64,000 bases of DNA from an uncultured Rikenellaceae bacterium (GCA_947038405.1 CAMQVY010000001.1:147604-211603); one strand, 5' to 3'; numbered from the stretch's first letter, positions 28,490 to 38,369 are shown. A program made the numbers and translations. Notes: generated by a model from the letters alone, not told the origin.

Positions 28490-30222
28490 TATTTATTTTG
28501 TATTTCAACTCTTTTATCAATTTCGATCTTATCATGACCAGCTTCTAGTGCTTTTTTCCAGTAGATCTTAGCCATAAATGTATCCCCTAAACTTTGTAGG
28601 ACATCACCATAATGTAGAAGTATTTCACTACTATTGTGACTATCCAGAGAGATTGCTTGTTGTATTATCTTTTTAGCTTGCTCCTTATCGCCCAATTTGT
28701 AGAGAATCCACCCATATGTATCTAAATACGTTGCGTTGCCAGGGCTTAGTACTATCACACGTTTTGCCATCTCTAGAGCTTGTTCTAGTTCCGTATTATC
28801 TTCGCTTAGAAAATAAGCGTAGTTATTTAGCACTACGATATTATTAGTATCTAGTTTTAGTGCTTTATCGTATTGTTTGTATGTTTTTTTTGGTTCACCT
28901 AATTCGTGGTAAATATCGCCCAACATACCTTCGATACTACTGCGGATAGAGTCATTTTCAGTATGTTTAAGTGCAAATTTATACTCATCACGAGCTTTGT
29001 CAAACTTTTTAAGGTATGAGAATATCCCTGCACGTCGTAGTCTTAAATCTATATTTTCAGGATACATTGAGATTGCTAATGCAGAGTATACCTCTACAGA
29101 GTCTATATTTTTCTTGTATGCTTCGATGTCAATCACCGCATTCAGATACTCAATTGGGACAGAGTCTCTTTTCGTTTGCTCCTTGTATAGAGTTAGTGCT
29201 TGATCAAGATTTCCTTGTGCAATCAGATTGCTTGTGTATAATTTTAGTATGTCAGGATTGTTTGGATACTTCATAATCAATGTCAATGCAAGGTCATTGA
29301 TTTGAAAAATATTTTTACGATAAAATGTTTTATCTGCAATCATCTCATTATACATACTAATCATATTTGGAACAGTTAGTTTGTCTGTTTCAAATATAGT
29401 TTTTACTGTTATAAGTAGTTGATTATTATTACCTATTCCCTTATAGTATTTAGTCAATGAAAGAAGAATCTCAATTGCATTTGGATTAATGCTTAGAGCT
29501 TTTTCGTAATTAACATAAGCTAAAGAGTCCTTTTTAGTCTCTGCATATAGTTCTGCGAGAGTTAGATAATTTTTGTAGTTATATGGGTAGCTATTGATCC
29601 GTTCTTTAGTCTCAGCAATCGCTTTGTCATGTAATCTTAACTCTCGAAGGAGGTAGCTTTTGAATGCAGAAAGCTCTTCGATTCGTCCGAATTTCTTTTC
29701 GGCAGACTCTAGTGTTGTAATTGCCGTAAACGGTTTGTTATCTTGGTGATATAGAGCAGCCAATACTCTATAATTATTGGGTTCAGGAAGTTCTACAATT
29801 AACTCTTCGTAAATATCCGTAGCCTCGCTGTAGTTGTGTGCGGAGATTAATAGTTGCCCTAATTGCCCTTTTATCCATAAATTAGAGCTGTCTATCTCCA
29901 TTGCACGTTTACTGTACCCAGTTGCTTTGTTGATATCGCTCTTCGAGTATATATTTGCTAGTTGGTATAGTGATGGGACATGATTTGAATCAATTTCAAT
30001 TGCTTTATGTAGCAATTTGAGAGTTGTCTCCTCTTTATGACCAGTATACGAACGTTTTAGAGCCTCCGTATAGTAAAATAGAGCTTCATCATCGCCGTTG
30101 TATCCAACATCTGTAGGCTGTAATGGTTTTGGAGGAGTGTGTAATTTAGTTATCGCACCGCACGCGGAGAGTAACATCGTTATAATTACTATATATATTA
30201 CCCCTCCTTTTTTCATAGCCAT
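28489..30222 (-). CDS. TPR-repeat lipoprotein
   Basis: Large tetratricopeptide protein, 577 residues from the start I chose. That start (MAMKKGG) opens a lipoprotein signal with Cys21 in MLLSACG. A longer frame from 30375 would run backwards through the pheS terminator and bury the signal peptide, so I reject it. At least ten TPR-like units follow, for example YNYKNYLTLAELYAETKKDS and NATYLDTYGWILYKLGDKEQ. It is coupled to the EnvC-like gene, so it is likely an outer-membrane-facing scaffold for envelope work. Partners are unknown. Confidence 0.85.
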   Translation of the reverse strand: MAMKKGGVIYIVIITMLLSACGAITKLHTPPKPLQPTDVGYNGDDEALFYYTEALKRSYTGHKEETTLKLLHKAIEIDSNHVPSLYQLANIYSKSDINKATGYSKRAMEIDSSNLWIKGQLGQLLISAHNYSEATDIYEELIVELPEPNNYRVLAALYHQDNKPFTAITTLESAEKKFGRIEELSAFKSYLLRELRLHDKAIAETKERINSYPYNYKNYLTLAELYAETKKDSLAYVNYEKALSINPNAIEILLSLTKYYKGIGNNNQLLITVKTIFETDKLTVPNMISMYNEMIADKTFYRKNIFQINDLALTLIMKYPNNPDILKLYTSNLIAQGNLDQALTLYKEQTKRDSVPIEYLNAVIDIEAYKKNIDSVEVYSALAISMYPENIDLRLRRAGIFSYLKKFDKARDEYKFALKHTENDSIRSSIEGMLGDIYHELGEPKKTYKQYDKALKLDTNNIVVLNNYAYFLSEDNTELEQALEMAKRVIVLSPGNATYLDTYGWILYKLGDKEQAKKIIQQAISLDSHNSSEILLHYGDVLQSLGDTFMAKIYWKKALEAGHDKIEIDKRVEIQNK

Positions 30223-30256
30223 TAGTTTTTTTGCATATAATATTTGTCTCTTACTC

Positions 30257-30293
30257 TTACACCACTCTGCATGTTTTGTGCAGAGTGGTGTAA
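30257..30293 (-). terminator. Terminator after pheS
   Basis: A 15-bp perfect stem (30257-30271 with 30279-30293) with a 7-base loop lies just after the pheS stop on the minus strand. Confidence 0.75.
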
Positions 30294-30301
30294 AGATAAG
30301 T

Positions 30302-31327
30302 TTATAGTGAAGATTCAAATTGTTGTAGGAATCTAACATCATTTTCAAAGTATAGTCTAAGGTCTTTGACTCCAAACTTTAACATTGCGATACGCTCTAC
30401 ACCCATTCCAAAAGCAAATCCACTATATTTCTTACTATCTATTCCTGACGCTTCAAGTACATTAGGGTCTACCATTCCACATCCCATAATTTCAAGCCAT
30501 CCAGTACCTTTACATACATTACATCCTTTACCGTTACATAGGTTACAAGATACATCTACTTCCGCAGAAGGTTCTGTAAATGGGAAGTATGATGGTCTAA
30601 GTCTGATTTTAGAGCTATCCCCAAAGCACTCTTTTGCGAAGTAAAGAATAGATTGCTTCATGTCAGCAAATGAAACATTTTCATCTATGTATAGCCCTTC
30701 AATCTGGTGAAAGATACAGTGTGCTCTATAAGATATAGCCTCATTTCTGAATACTCTACCTGGACAGATCACTCTGATTGGAGGTTTCTGTGTCTCCATG
30801 GTTCTCACTTGGATTGAACTAGTGTGCGTTCTTAGCAGTATATCAGGATTTTTCTCAATAAAGAAAGTATCTTGCATATCTCTAGCAGGGTGTTCTGGTG
30901 GAAAGTTTAGAGCCGAAAATACATGCCAGTCATCTTCAATTTCAGGACCGTCAGCGACAGTATAACCTAAACGTGCAAAAATCTCAATTATTTCATTTTT
31001 GACGATAGAAATAGGGTGTCTACTACCTAGCTTATCATTAGATCCAGGTCTAGTCATATCCTCTATTGTAGATTCGTTAGAGCTATTTTTAGACTCTACC
31101 TCCTCTTTCATTTCGTTGATACGGTTTTGGGTAAAATTTTTCAGTTCATTAATTTTCTGACCCATTTCTCGTTTTAACTCTGGAGCAATAACTTTGAACT
31201 CATCCATTAGTTGAGTAAGTTCTCCTTTTTTACCTAGAATTTTAATTCTAAACTCTTCAACTTCCGTTGCGACATTTGGCTTAAACTCCTCTACACGTTT
31301 AAGGAGATCATTAATTTTCTGTATCAT
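30302..31327 (-). CDS. pheS: Phenylalanyl-tRNA synthetase alpha subunit
   Basis: Catalytic alpha subunit of the class II PheRS heterotetramer. 341 residues. An N-terminal coiled coil (about 1-100) is followed by HPISIVKNEIIEIFARLGY, the motif 2 region RVFRNEAISYRAHCIFHQIEGLYI and the motif 3 GFAFGMGVERIAML. A CxxC-rich insert (CNLCNGKGCNVCKGTG) suggests a zinc knuckle, seen in some PheS. pheT is not adjacent. It has its own promoter and terminator. Confidence 0.96.
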   Translation of the reverse strand: MIQKINDLLKRVEEFKPNVATEVEEFRIKILGKKGELTQLMDEFKVIAPELKREMGQKINELKNFTQNRINEMKEEVESKNSSNESTIEDMTRPGSNDKLGSRHPISIVKNEIIEIFARLGYTVADGPEIEDDWHVFSALNFPPEHPARDMQDTFFIEKNPDILLRTHTSSIQVRTMETQKPPIRVICPGRVFRNEAISYRAHCIFHQIEGLYIDENVSFADMKQSILYFAKECFGDSSKIRLRPSYFPFTEPSAEVDVSCNLCNGKGCNVCKGTGWLEIMGCGMVDPNVLEASGIDSKKYSGFAFGMGVERIAMLKFGVKDLRLYFENDVRFLQQFESSL

Positions 31328-31355
31328 ATATGTTTTGTTATTTTATTTAGTTATA

Positions 31356-31387
31356 TTTTGATTTCAAGCTGTTTATATCTACTTTTG
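31356..31387 (+). promoter_or_regulatory. Promoter of the patatin-like gene
   Basis: TTTG (31356-31359), a 20-base spacer and TACTTTTG (31380-31387) lie 48 bases before the start codon. Confidence 0.7.
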
Positions 31388-31411
31388 ACGTTATAAAACC
31401 TTATCAACGAG

Positions 31412-31419
31412 CAAAGTTA
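31412..31419 (-). promoter_or_regulatory. Candidate -7 box for pheS
   Basis: CAAAGTTA reads TAACTTTG on the minus strand, 85 bases before pheS. It lies between the patatin promoter and the patatin start codon, so the divergent transcripts overlap. Confidence 0.5.
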
Positions 31420-31434
31420 CGAATTTTTTTGAGG

Positions 31435-33729
31435 ATGAAGTACATTAAAATATTATTTATAGCTCTGTTTTTATTTTTTACACATTATTCCAATGCTCAA
31501 AAGGTTGGACTTGTGCTTAGTGGAGGTGGAGCTAAGGGTTTATATCACATTGGAGTCTTAAAGGCTCTTGAGGAGCATGATATTCCGATAGATTATGTGT
31601 CGGGGACATCTATGGGGGCAATTATTGGTGGATTATACTCAATTGGCCTCTCGCCGTCTGAGATTGAGAAGGAGTTTCTTGCAGAGCATATTAATTACTG
31701 GATGACAGGTAAGATAGAGCCTAAATACAAGTACTATTTTAAGCAGATGCGAGGTGATGCTACGATGTTGAGTGTCCGATTGGATAAGAATAGTCAGGAT
31801 CGAGGATTGTTTGCTAAATTCACATCTAGTATTGTTCCAACGAACCAGATAGATTTGGCATTCATTGAGTATTTTTCGGGAGCTACGGTTGCTTGTAAAA
31901 GTGATTTTGATAGTCTTTTTGTCCCTTTCCGATGTATTGCAACGGATGCTGTACGTAAGCGGGAGGTTATCCATCGTAAAGGTGATCTCGGTCGGGCAAT
32001 ACGTACTTCAATGACACTTCCCATAATATATACTCCGATTAGAGATGATTCGACAGTATATTATGATGGAGGTATATTTAATAATTTTCCATGGCAAGTA
32101 ATTGAAGAGGATTTTAATCCTGATATTTTGATTGGGAGTAAGTGTGTTGAAGGGCATGACAACCCCTCTGATAATAGTATCTTAGATCAGATGTTTGCAC
32201 TTACTATGATGCACACCGACTACCAACTGCCCCATTCTGATGACATTGTTATAGAGCGGATATTCGATGATGTTTCGATGTTAGACTTCAGCAATGTCCA
32301 GAAAATAATAGATCGAGGTTATGAGGATGCAATAGCACAGATGCCAAAAATTGAAGCTGTGATTAAGCGACGAAGTGATCGATTAGAGATCGTGGAGCGT
32401 CGGGCAAATTTTAAAAAGAGAGTTCCGAAGTTGATTTTTAGTGATTATGATGTTCATGGCATATATATACGTCAGCGCGAATACGTTCGTCGATTATTGA
32501 AGCTGGACGATAAGAGTGAATTTACGTTTAATGAGTTTCGCTCAGAATATAATAAGTTACTAGCAGAGGGAGAGATTGTTGGGGAGTACCCAATTGTCAC
32601 ATATAACGATACTACTTCACGTTATTCATTAAGGATGAAGATGAAGGCTAAGCCAAGTTTTCAGATTAAATTTGGTGGTAATGTCTCATCAACAGCGTTA
32701 AATCAGGCATATATTGGTTTAGAGTACAAGCAGATTGGTTATACATCCCAGAGTTACAATTTAGATCTGTACTTGAGTCCGTTTTATAGTAGTGCATCTT
32801 TTGGAGGTCGAACTGATTTTTTCATTAACTCGCCGTACTATTATGGGTATGGGTTAAATTATAATTACTACAACTATTTTAGGAGTAACTACGGTGTTTT
32901 GAGTAAGGGTTCAAATTTGACCTACTCTAAGTATGGTGATTTTTACGCATCTTTTTTCGTTGGGAAGCCAATAGGTCGACACACAGTAATGAATTTAAAA
33001 GTTAATACTGGAGAGGATTCTTACAAGTACCACCAGCGAGCGACCTATACGGACCAGGATGAGTTAGATGAAACAAAGTTAAGATTTTTGGGAGTGAAGT
33101 TTGAGATCGATAGAAAGAGTATAAACTATCCTCTATACACAACTCGAGGTGTGTCTCAAAATATAACTGCTATATTTGTTAGTGGAGAGGATACTTTTCT
33201 GCCTGGGGCATCTAGTATGGCACTGGGGCAGAGTGGTAAATCGAGTGATTTATCTTGGTTTGGCGCTAGGCTTAAGCGAGAAGAGTACTACTCTATGCCT
33301 AAGATAGATTGGTTTTCATGGGGTTATCTTATTGATGCTTGCGTGACAACGCATAGGGATTTACATACGGCTATGGCTACGAATATCTCATCTCCAGCCT
33401 TTACCCCTACCCCTCATAGTAAGATTGTATATATGAAGGAGTTTAGGAGTGGGTCATTTATTGCTGCGGGATTAATGCCGACTTTTGAGTTTAAGAATAA
33501 TCTATATCTTAAAACTAGTGCTTATGCATTTGTTCCGAATAACTTGAATGAGATAAAGGTTGATATAAAACAGCGAGTACGTTATATATTCGACGCCTCT
33601 TTAGTTTACCAGACATTGGTTGGTCCATTGAGTTTATCTATCTCCAAGTATGATGTAAAGCGAGATAATTGGTTTATGACCTTTAATTTTGGTTATGCTA
33701 TTTTCAATAAAAAAGGAACGTTTTATTAA
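31435..33729 (+). CDS. Patatin-like phospholipase with BamA-like outer-membrane barrel
   Basis: 764 residues from the ATG at 31435; a TTG two codons earlier has less support. A signal peptide (about 1-22) is followed by a patatin domain: oxyanion motif GGGAKG (30-35), nucleophile Ser59 in GTSMG and catalytic Asp211 in DGG. A POTRA-like stretch comes near 345-405 (SDYDVHGIYIRQREYVRRLL), then about 350 residues of alternating aromatic strands typical of a surface-antigen barrel. The layout resembles PlpD-type autotransported lipases. It may act as a surface phospholipase. It is divergent from pheS. Confidence 0.9.
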   Translation: MKYIKILFIALFLFFTHYSNAQKVGLVLSGGGAKGLYHIGVLKALEEHDIPIDYVSGTSMGAIIGGLYSIGLSPSEIEKEFLAEHINYWMTGKIEPKYKYYFKQMRGDATMLSVRLDKNSQDRGLFAKFTSSIVPTNQIDLAFIEYFSGATVACKSDFDSLFVPFRCIATDAVRKREVIHRKGDLGRAIRTSMTLPIIYTPIRDDSTVYYDGGIFNNFPWQVIEEDFNPDILIGSKCVEGHDNPSDNSILDQMFALTMMHTDYQLPHSDDIVIERIFDDVSMLDFSNVQKIIDRGYEDAIAQMPKIEAVIKRRSDRLEIVERRANFKKRVPKLIFSDYDVHGIYIRQREYVRRLLKLDDKSEFTFNEFRSEYNKLLAEGEIVGEYPIVTYNDTTSRYSLRMKMKAKPSFQIKFGGNVSSTALNQAYIGLEYKQIGYTSQSYNLDLYLSPFYSSASFGGRTDFFINSPYYYGYGLNYNYYNYFRSNYGVLSKGSNLTYSKYGDFYASFFVGKPIGRHTVMNLKVNTGEDSYKYHQRATYTDQDELDETKLRFLGVKFEIDRKSINYPLYTTRGVSQNITAIFVSGEDTFLPGASSMALGQSGKSSDLSWFGARLKREEYYSMPKIDWFSWGYLIDACVTTHRDLHTAMATNISSPAFTPTPHSKIVYMKEFRSGSFIAAGLMPTFEFKNNLYLKTSAYAFVPNNLNEIKVDIKQRVRYIFDASLVYQTLVGPLSLSISKYDVKRDNWFMTFNFGYAIFNKKGTFY

Positions 33730-33785
33730 TTTCGACAGTGTCCCCGAAGTAAAATTATGTTCAGTGCTATTACGCGCCGCCGCCT

Positions 33786-33806
33786 GCGTAGGGCATTTCC
33801 CTGCGT
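33786..33806. other. GC-rich small hairpin before the flippase gene
   Basis: An 8-bp stem with two wobble pairs (33786-33793 with 33799-33806) lies inside a GC-rich patch (33766-33810), unusual for this AT-rich DNA. It may end the patatin transcript. Confidence 0.4.
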
Positions 33807-33832
33807 CAAGCAGACTATAAATTAAAATAATT

Positions 33833-35296
33833 ATGCTTTTAAAGAAACTAGCAGGACAGACTGCTATATATGGAATAAGTAGTATCGTAGCGAGATTACT
33901 GAATTATCTATTAACACCATACTTGACACGAATTTTATCAACGTCAGAGTACGGAAGTGTTACCGAAATGTATGCTATTATACCTTTTGCATTAGTTCTT
34001 CTTACTATGGGTATGGAGTCTGGTTACTTTAGGTTTGCAGGCAAAGCCGAGGGACGAGAGGAGAAAGAGCGTGTATTTGCCACAACTTGGGGTGCAGTTA
34101 TCTCTGTTACACTATTTTTCCTGAGTCTCATTTTGCTGTTTAATAATGATATTGCATATGCTCAGGGTTATGAAGACAATAGCTCTTTTGTATGGATAAT
34201 AGCATCTATTATTGCATTAGATGCTATAACTGCAATTCCATTTGCGAAGTTAAGGGAGGAGGGGCGAGCAGGGATGTTTGTTTTTGTTCGTGTTCTGTCC
34301 GTAGTTGTTAATATGGCTATGTGTGGTCTATTCTACTCCGTATTACCTTATATTGACAGCTCAATGTTTAGTGAAGACTTTGGAGCTGGTTATGTCTTTG
34401 TCTCTAATCTTATTGCGAGTTTTGTGGTTCTCTTTGTGTTATTGACCCAGAGTAGAGTATCGTTTTCTAAGTTCTCACCTAGCATGCTAAAGTTGATACT
34501 TATATATTCACTACCACTTCTTTTGAGTGGTATCGCAGGTACGGCAAATGAGTTTATTGATAGGCAGATGTTGAAGTATATGATGCCTGAAGATCTGGCA
34601 ATGAGTGCGGTCGGTATATATGGAGCCACGGTTAAGATTGGAGTTATACTTCTTCTTTTTACACAGATGTATCGCATGGCAGCAGAGCCTTTTTTCTTAT
34701 CTAACTTCAAGCGAGAGGATTTTGTTAATATTAATGCTCAGGCATTAAAGTACTTTATGATTATCTCTATCGCTATTTTCTTAACGATAACACTTTTCCT
34801 TGATTTTTTTGCTTGTATTGTAGATAAGTCTTATAGAGAGGGAATGTATATCTTGCCGGTTGTTTTGGTTGCTAATATTCTGTCTGGAGTTGTTCTGAAT
34901 CTCTCGTTTTGGTATAAGCAGACTGGCAGAACAAAATTTGCGTTGTATGTAACTTGTTTTGGGCTATTGTTTACGGTTGTATTTAATATACTTCTTATAC
35001 CCAGGTTCGGGTACTATGGATCTGCAATTGCACGTCTTATATGTGAGGTTGCTATGGTTGTACTTAGTTACTACTTGAATCGGAAATATTTCCCGACCCC
35101 ATATGATTTTAAACGGGTAGGAGAGTATGTTCTACTTGGAGCTATGCTCTATTGTTTTGGCTATTTGACGGCAGAGTTGCCTCTAGTTTTAAAATATTTG
35201 TGTAACTTAGCACTCTTAATTATCTTTGTGGTCTATGCCGTTAGGAGAGAGCGTATTGATGTATTTGGATTAGTAAAATCGATAATAAAAAAATAG
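33833..35296 (+). CDS. Polysaccharide flippase (Wzx/MVF-type)
   Basis: 487 residues with about 14 membrane segments. The start KKLAGQTAIYGISSIVARLLNYLLTPYLTRILS is typical of polysaccharide-exporter flippases that move lipid-linked glycans across the inner membrane. The dut start codon directly follows its stop. The cargo is unknown. It could be a glycan including the sugar made at 9.7-13 kb, but the loci are 20 kb apart. Confidence 0.88.
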   Translation: MLLKKLAGQTAIYGISSIVARLLNYLLTPYLTRILSTSEYGSVTEMYAIIPFALVLLTMGMESGYFRFAGKAEGREEKERVFATTWGAVISVTLFFLSLILLFNNDIAYAQGYEDNSSFVWIIASIIALDAITAIPFAKLREEGRAGMFVFVRVLSVVVNMAMCGLFYSVLPYIDSSMFSEDFGAGYVFVSNLIASFVVLFVLLTQSRVSFSKFSPSMLKLILIYSLPLLLSGIAGTANEFIDRQMLKYMMPEDLAMSAVGIYGATVKIGVILLLFTQMYRMAAEPFFLSNFKREDFVNINAQALKYFMIISIAIFLTITLFLDFFACIVDKSYREGMYILPVVLVANILSGVVLNLSFWYKQTGRTKFALYVTCFGLLFTVVFNILLIPRFGYYGSAIARLICEVAMVVLSYYLNRKYFPTPYDFKRVGEYVLLGAMLYCFGYLTAELPLVLKYLCNLALLIIFVVYAVRRERIDVFGLVKSIIKK

Positions 35297-35731
35297 ATGA
35301 AAGTTAAAGTTATTAATAAGTCTGCATATGAGCTACCTCGTTATGAGACTGAGTTGGCAGCAGGTTTGGATATAAAGGCTAATATTGAGGATAGTATATT
35401 AATTAAGCCATTAGAGAGGGTTATTGTTCCTACGGGTATTTTTGTGGAGCTACCAGAGGGGTATGAGATGCAGATCCGTCCGCGTAGTGGCATGGCAGCA
35501 AAATTTGGTTTGACAGTGTTAAATTCTCCTGGTACTATTGATCCTGATTATAGAGGAGAAATAAAGGTTATTTTAGCAAATGTATCCTCTGTGGATTATG
35601 AGTTGAAGCCTGGAGAGCGTGTTGCACAGATGGTTATCGCACAGTTTACACGAATAGATTGGACTGAAGTTTCGGAGCTTGGAGATACTGAGCGAGGAAG
35701 TGGTGGCTTTGGACATACAGGTGTAAAGTAA
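35297..35731 (+). CDS. dut: dUTP diphosphatase
   Basis: Homotrimeric enzyme that hydrolyses dUTP to dUMP and keeps uracil out of DNA. 144 residues. The five motifs are visible: AGLDIKAN, RPRSGMA, LNSPGTIDPDYRGEI, PGERVAQMV and the C-terminal P-loop-like RGSGGFGHTG. It starts at the base after the flippase stop. A 78-base open stretch in the +1 frame follows the stop (see findings). Confidence 0.96.
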   Translation: MKVKVINKSAYELPRYETELAAGLDIKANIEDSILIKPLERVIVPTGIFVELPEGYEMQIRPRSGMAAKFGLTVLNSPGTIDPDYRGEIKVILANVSSVDYELKPGERVAQMVIAQFTRIDWTEVSELGDTERGSGGFGHTGVK

Positions 35732-35831
35732 GTATTATCTGTCATATTATGATGGTATGTTGAATCTTCTTCGTGAGCAGGGATATAGTGTAACACCAGT
35801 AGAGTAATTTTTAAGAAATATATATAAAGAG

Positions 35832-36971
35832 ATGCAATTTAAGGATATTATAGGTCAAGATTATTTGAAGGAGATGCTTGTTAAGGCGGTTGATAGTGGG
35901 CGTATTAGCCATGCTCAACTCTTTAGTGGGGAGAGTGGTTATGGTGTGCTACCTTTGGCAATTGCATATGCTCAATATATAAATTGTACTGCTAAATCTA
36001 ACGGAGACTCTTGTGGGAGCTGTCCTTCATGTATTAAGATGAAAGATTTGGTACATCCAGATATTCACTTTGTTTTCCCTGTTAATAGTGCGGAGAAGAG
36101 TTCAGCGAATAAAGCTACAAGTGTAAACTTCCTACCTCAGTGGAGGTCTATAATAAAGAAGAGTGGCGGATATTTTACGGAGCAGGATTGGTACGATAAG
36201 ATAGAGATCGGTAATAAGCAGGGTATGATATCTCGATTAGAGGCGGATGAAATAATCAAGACTTTGTCGTTTAAATCGTTTGAAGCTGAGTATAAAGTTA
36301 TGTTTATATGGATGCCAGAGAAGATGAATATAGCGGCATCAAATGCGTTATTGAAACTGTTAGAGGAGCCTTGGGATAAGACACTATTTTTGCTTATAAG
36401 TAGTTCTTCTTCAAAGCTACTGAAGACTATCAACTCAAGGGCACAAGAGATTGCTGTTCCACGAATAGATGATAGTGCGATCATTGCTAATCTTAAACTT
36501 TGTGGAGTGAGTAGCTCTAGGGTAGAAGAGATTGCGCATATTAGTTGTGGAAATATAATTAGAGCAAAAGAGAGTTCAAAGTTTGGTGATAATAGTAGTG
36601 AGGGTGAGAATTTTGAGTTGTTTACTCAACTGATGCGACATAGTTACAATGACAAACATATGGAGTTACTTGAGTGGGCAGAGGTTGTTGCAGCTCTTGG
36701 GCGAGAGGAGAAGAGGAGTTTTTTTTCTTATAGTATTCGCCTTTTAAGGGAGAGTTATATGATGAATGCGGGGTTGAGTAGTATAACATATTTGTATGGT
36801 GAGGAGCGAGCTTTTTGTAATAAGTTCTCTCCATTTATTGGCAATCATAATATTGAGAACTTAGTTACAGAGTTGGAGTTGGCTAGAGCTCAAATAGCCC
36901 AGAATGGAAATCCGAAGATGATTATGGCACACATGGCACTTGTAATAAGTAAACAAATAGTAAAGAAGTAA
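35832..36971 (+). CDS. holB: DNA polymerase III delta prime subunit
   Basis: Clamp-loader subunit, 379 residues. The AAA+ start FKDIIGQDYLKEMLVKAV and SHAQLFSGESGYGVLPLA are present. The P-loop lacks the nucleotide-binding Lys-Thr/Ser, as usual for delta prime, which does not hydrolyse ATP. A zinc module (CTAKSNGDSCGSCPSC) follows. The helix NALLKLLEEP is diagnostic. folK starts in its stop codon (TAATG). Confidence 0.9.
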   Translation: MQFKDIIGQDYLKEMLVKAVDSGRISHAQLFSGESGYGVLPLAIAYAQYINCTAKSNGDSCGSCPSCIKMKDLVHPDIHFVFPVNSAEKSSANKATSVNFLPQWRSIIKKSGGYFTEQDWYDKIEIGNKQGMISRLEADEIIKTLSFKSFEAEYKVMFIWMPEKMNIAASNALLKLLEEPWDKTLFLLISSSSSKLLKTINSRAQEIAVPRIDDSAIIANLKLCGVSSSRVEEIAHISCGNIIRAKESSKFGDNSSEGENFELFTQLMRHSYNDKHMELLEWAEVVAALGREEKRSFFSYSIRLLRESYMMNAGLSSITYLYGEERAFCNKFSPFIGNHNIENLVTELELARAQIAQNGNPKMIMAHMALVISKQIVKK

Positions 36972-37465
36972 TGGCAAAAGTAACTTTGCTAACGGGAGGA
37001 AATTTGGGAGATGTTTCGCGTAATATGTCTCGAGTTTTTGCGTTAATCTCTAATCAATTAGGGGATATCAAGTTGGCATCAAAGATATATGAGAGTGAGT
37101 CTTGGGGCTTTGACTCTATTGATATCTTTCAGAATCAAGTTTTAGTCGTATATACGGATTTAGACCCTTTAGAGGTTCTGTCTGTTACGCAAAATATAGA
37201 GCGAGAGTTTGGCAAAATAGTTGGGGCTGTTGAGTTTGATGAATCAGGCAATAGGGTCTACCACTCGCGCGAGATGGATATAGATATTTTGTTTTATGAT
37301 GATGTTGTAATTGATAGTGATCGGTTGGTTATTCCGCATCCAAGATTACATCTACGCACGTTTGTATTAAATCCGTTGAGTGAAGTTATGGGTGATTTTG
37401 TTCATCCAATATTAGAAATGAGTATTAATGATATAAAATATAGATATGAGAAACATAGTTTATAA
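36971..37465 (+). CDS. folK: 6-hydroxymethyl-7,8-dihydropterin pyrophosphokinase
   Basis: Transfers pyrophosphate from ATP to hydroxymethyldihydropterin in folate synthesis. 164 residues. The N-terminal LLTGGNLGDVSRNM and the catalytic MDIDILFYDDVVIDSDRLVIPHPRLHLRTFVLNPL block are family marks. The start shares one base with the holB stop, and the next gene overlaps its end by 20 bases. folE is at 44.9 kb. Confidence 0.94.
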   Translation: MAKVTLLTGGNLGDVSRNMSRVFALISNQLGDIKLASKIYESESWGFDSIDIFQNQVLVVYTDLDPLEVLSVTQNIEREFGKIVGAVEFDESGNRVYHSREMDIDILFYDDVVIDSDRLVIPHPRLHLRTFVLNPLSEVMGDFVHPILEMSINDIKYRYEKHSL

Positions 37466-38369
37466 ATTTTTGATTCTATCGCTTGTGTTATCACTTTTCG
37501 CTTGTGAAAAAGTAGATTTTGATAGTGATTACACAATAACGAGTTATACGGAGAGTGTTCAGAACGGAGTTAAAGTTGCACGAGAGGGAGTTCTTTTACA
37601 CTCGTTTTATGCAGACACATCGTTGTGGGAGATTAAGAGCTATACCGATGCTGTTGCAGGTCGCCTTACAGGGAAAAATGCAAAGCTAGGTGAGACAAAG
37701 CTGGCTGATGCTACATTACATAGTGATGTTAATGGAGTTGCAGTCTTTAGATCATTAAATCAGGAGGGCGTTGTTATGATTGCGTGTGATGAGGCTTCTA
37801 AGCGTTATGCTTGGAGAGTATCAGAGGTATTTAAGGGTCTTGATAAAGTAAGTGTCTCTTTAACGTTTAAACTATGGGATAGAAATAATTTGGATTTCCA
37901 GGGTCGATGGGTTCTTGTTGATGATTTTGTAAGCGAACGCCCAAGGAAGTATGAAGTAAATGCCTTTACCGAGAGTACTAAGGGTGGAGATAGATTAGCT
38001 ACAGCAGGTATTTCGATGCACGTATTCTATGCCGATACATTATTGTGGGAGGTTAAAAACTATGCAGATGCAGTTTCAGGAACTATTAGCAAGAGAGATG
38101 GAAGTGGAGAGACGATGAGTGCTGATGTTTCGGTTCTTAGTGATACAGAGGGTTTAGGTATACTATATATTGCAAAGACACCTGCGATAATTGTTTCGAG
38201 TGATTCAGATAAGCGTTATGGCTGGATTTCTCTAGCTGAGGAGAATAAATGGCGAGAAACCGCAGTTACTTACCAATTATGGAGGCGAGAAGCTAAGTAT
38301 CTACAAGATGGTTGGTTAATGGTAGATGAAATTGCATCAGAAAGACCCGATATCGCTCCTGTGCCTTAA
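37446..38369 (+). CDS. Lipoprotein with two tandem copies of an unrecognised domain
   Basis: 307 residues. The signal peptide ends in the lipobox LSLFAC (Cys20), so it is likely anchored in a membrane. Two repeats of about 135 residues follow. Matching landmarks are the SFYADTSLWEIKSYTDAVAG and VFYADTLLWEVKNYADAVSG segments, SKRYAWRV and DKRYGWIS, and the endings DDFVSERP and DEIASERP. I do not recognise the domain; a beta-sandwich is plausible. It overlaps folK by 20 bases, so it shares that transcript. Function unknown. Confidence 0.82.
   Translation: MRNIVYKFLILSLVLSLFACEKVDFDSDYTITSYTESVQNGVKVAREGVLLHSFYADTSLWEIKSYTDAVAGRLTGKNAKLGETKLADATLHSDVNGVAVFRSLNQEGVVMIACDEASKRYAWRVSEVFKGLDKVSVSLTFKLWDRNNLDFQGRWVLVDDFVSERPRKYEVNAFTESTKGGDRLATAGISMHVFYADTLLWEVKNYADAVSGTISKRDGSGETMSADVSVLSDTEGLGILYIAKTPAIIVSSDSDKRYGWISLAEENKWRETAVTYQLWRREAKYLQDGWLMVDEIASERPDIAPVP

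Noticed and set aside
30223..30375. Longer start for the TPR lipoprotein gene
   Set aside because: It would translate back through the pheS terminator hairpin and hide the lipoprotein signal peptide, which starts properly at 30222.
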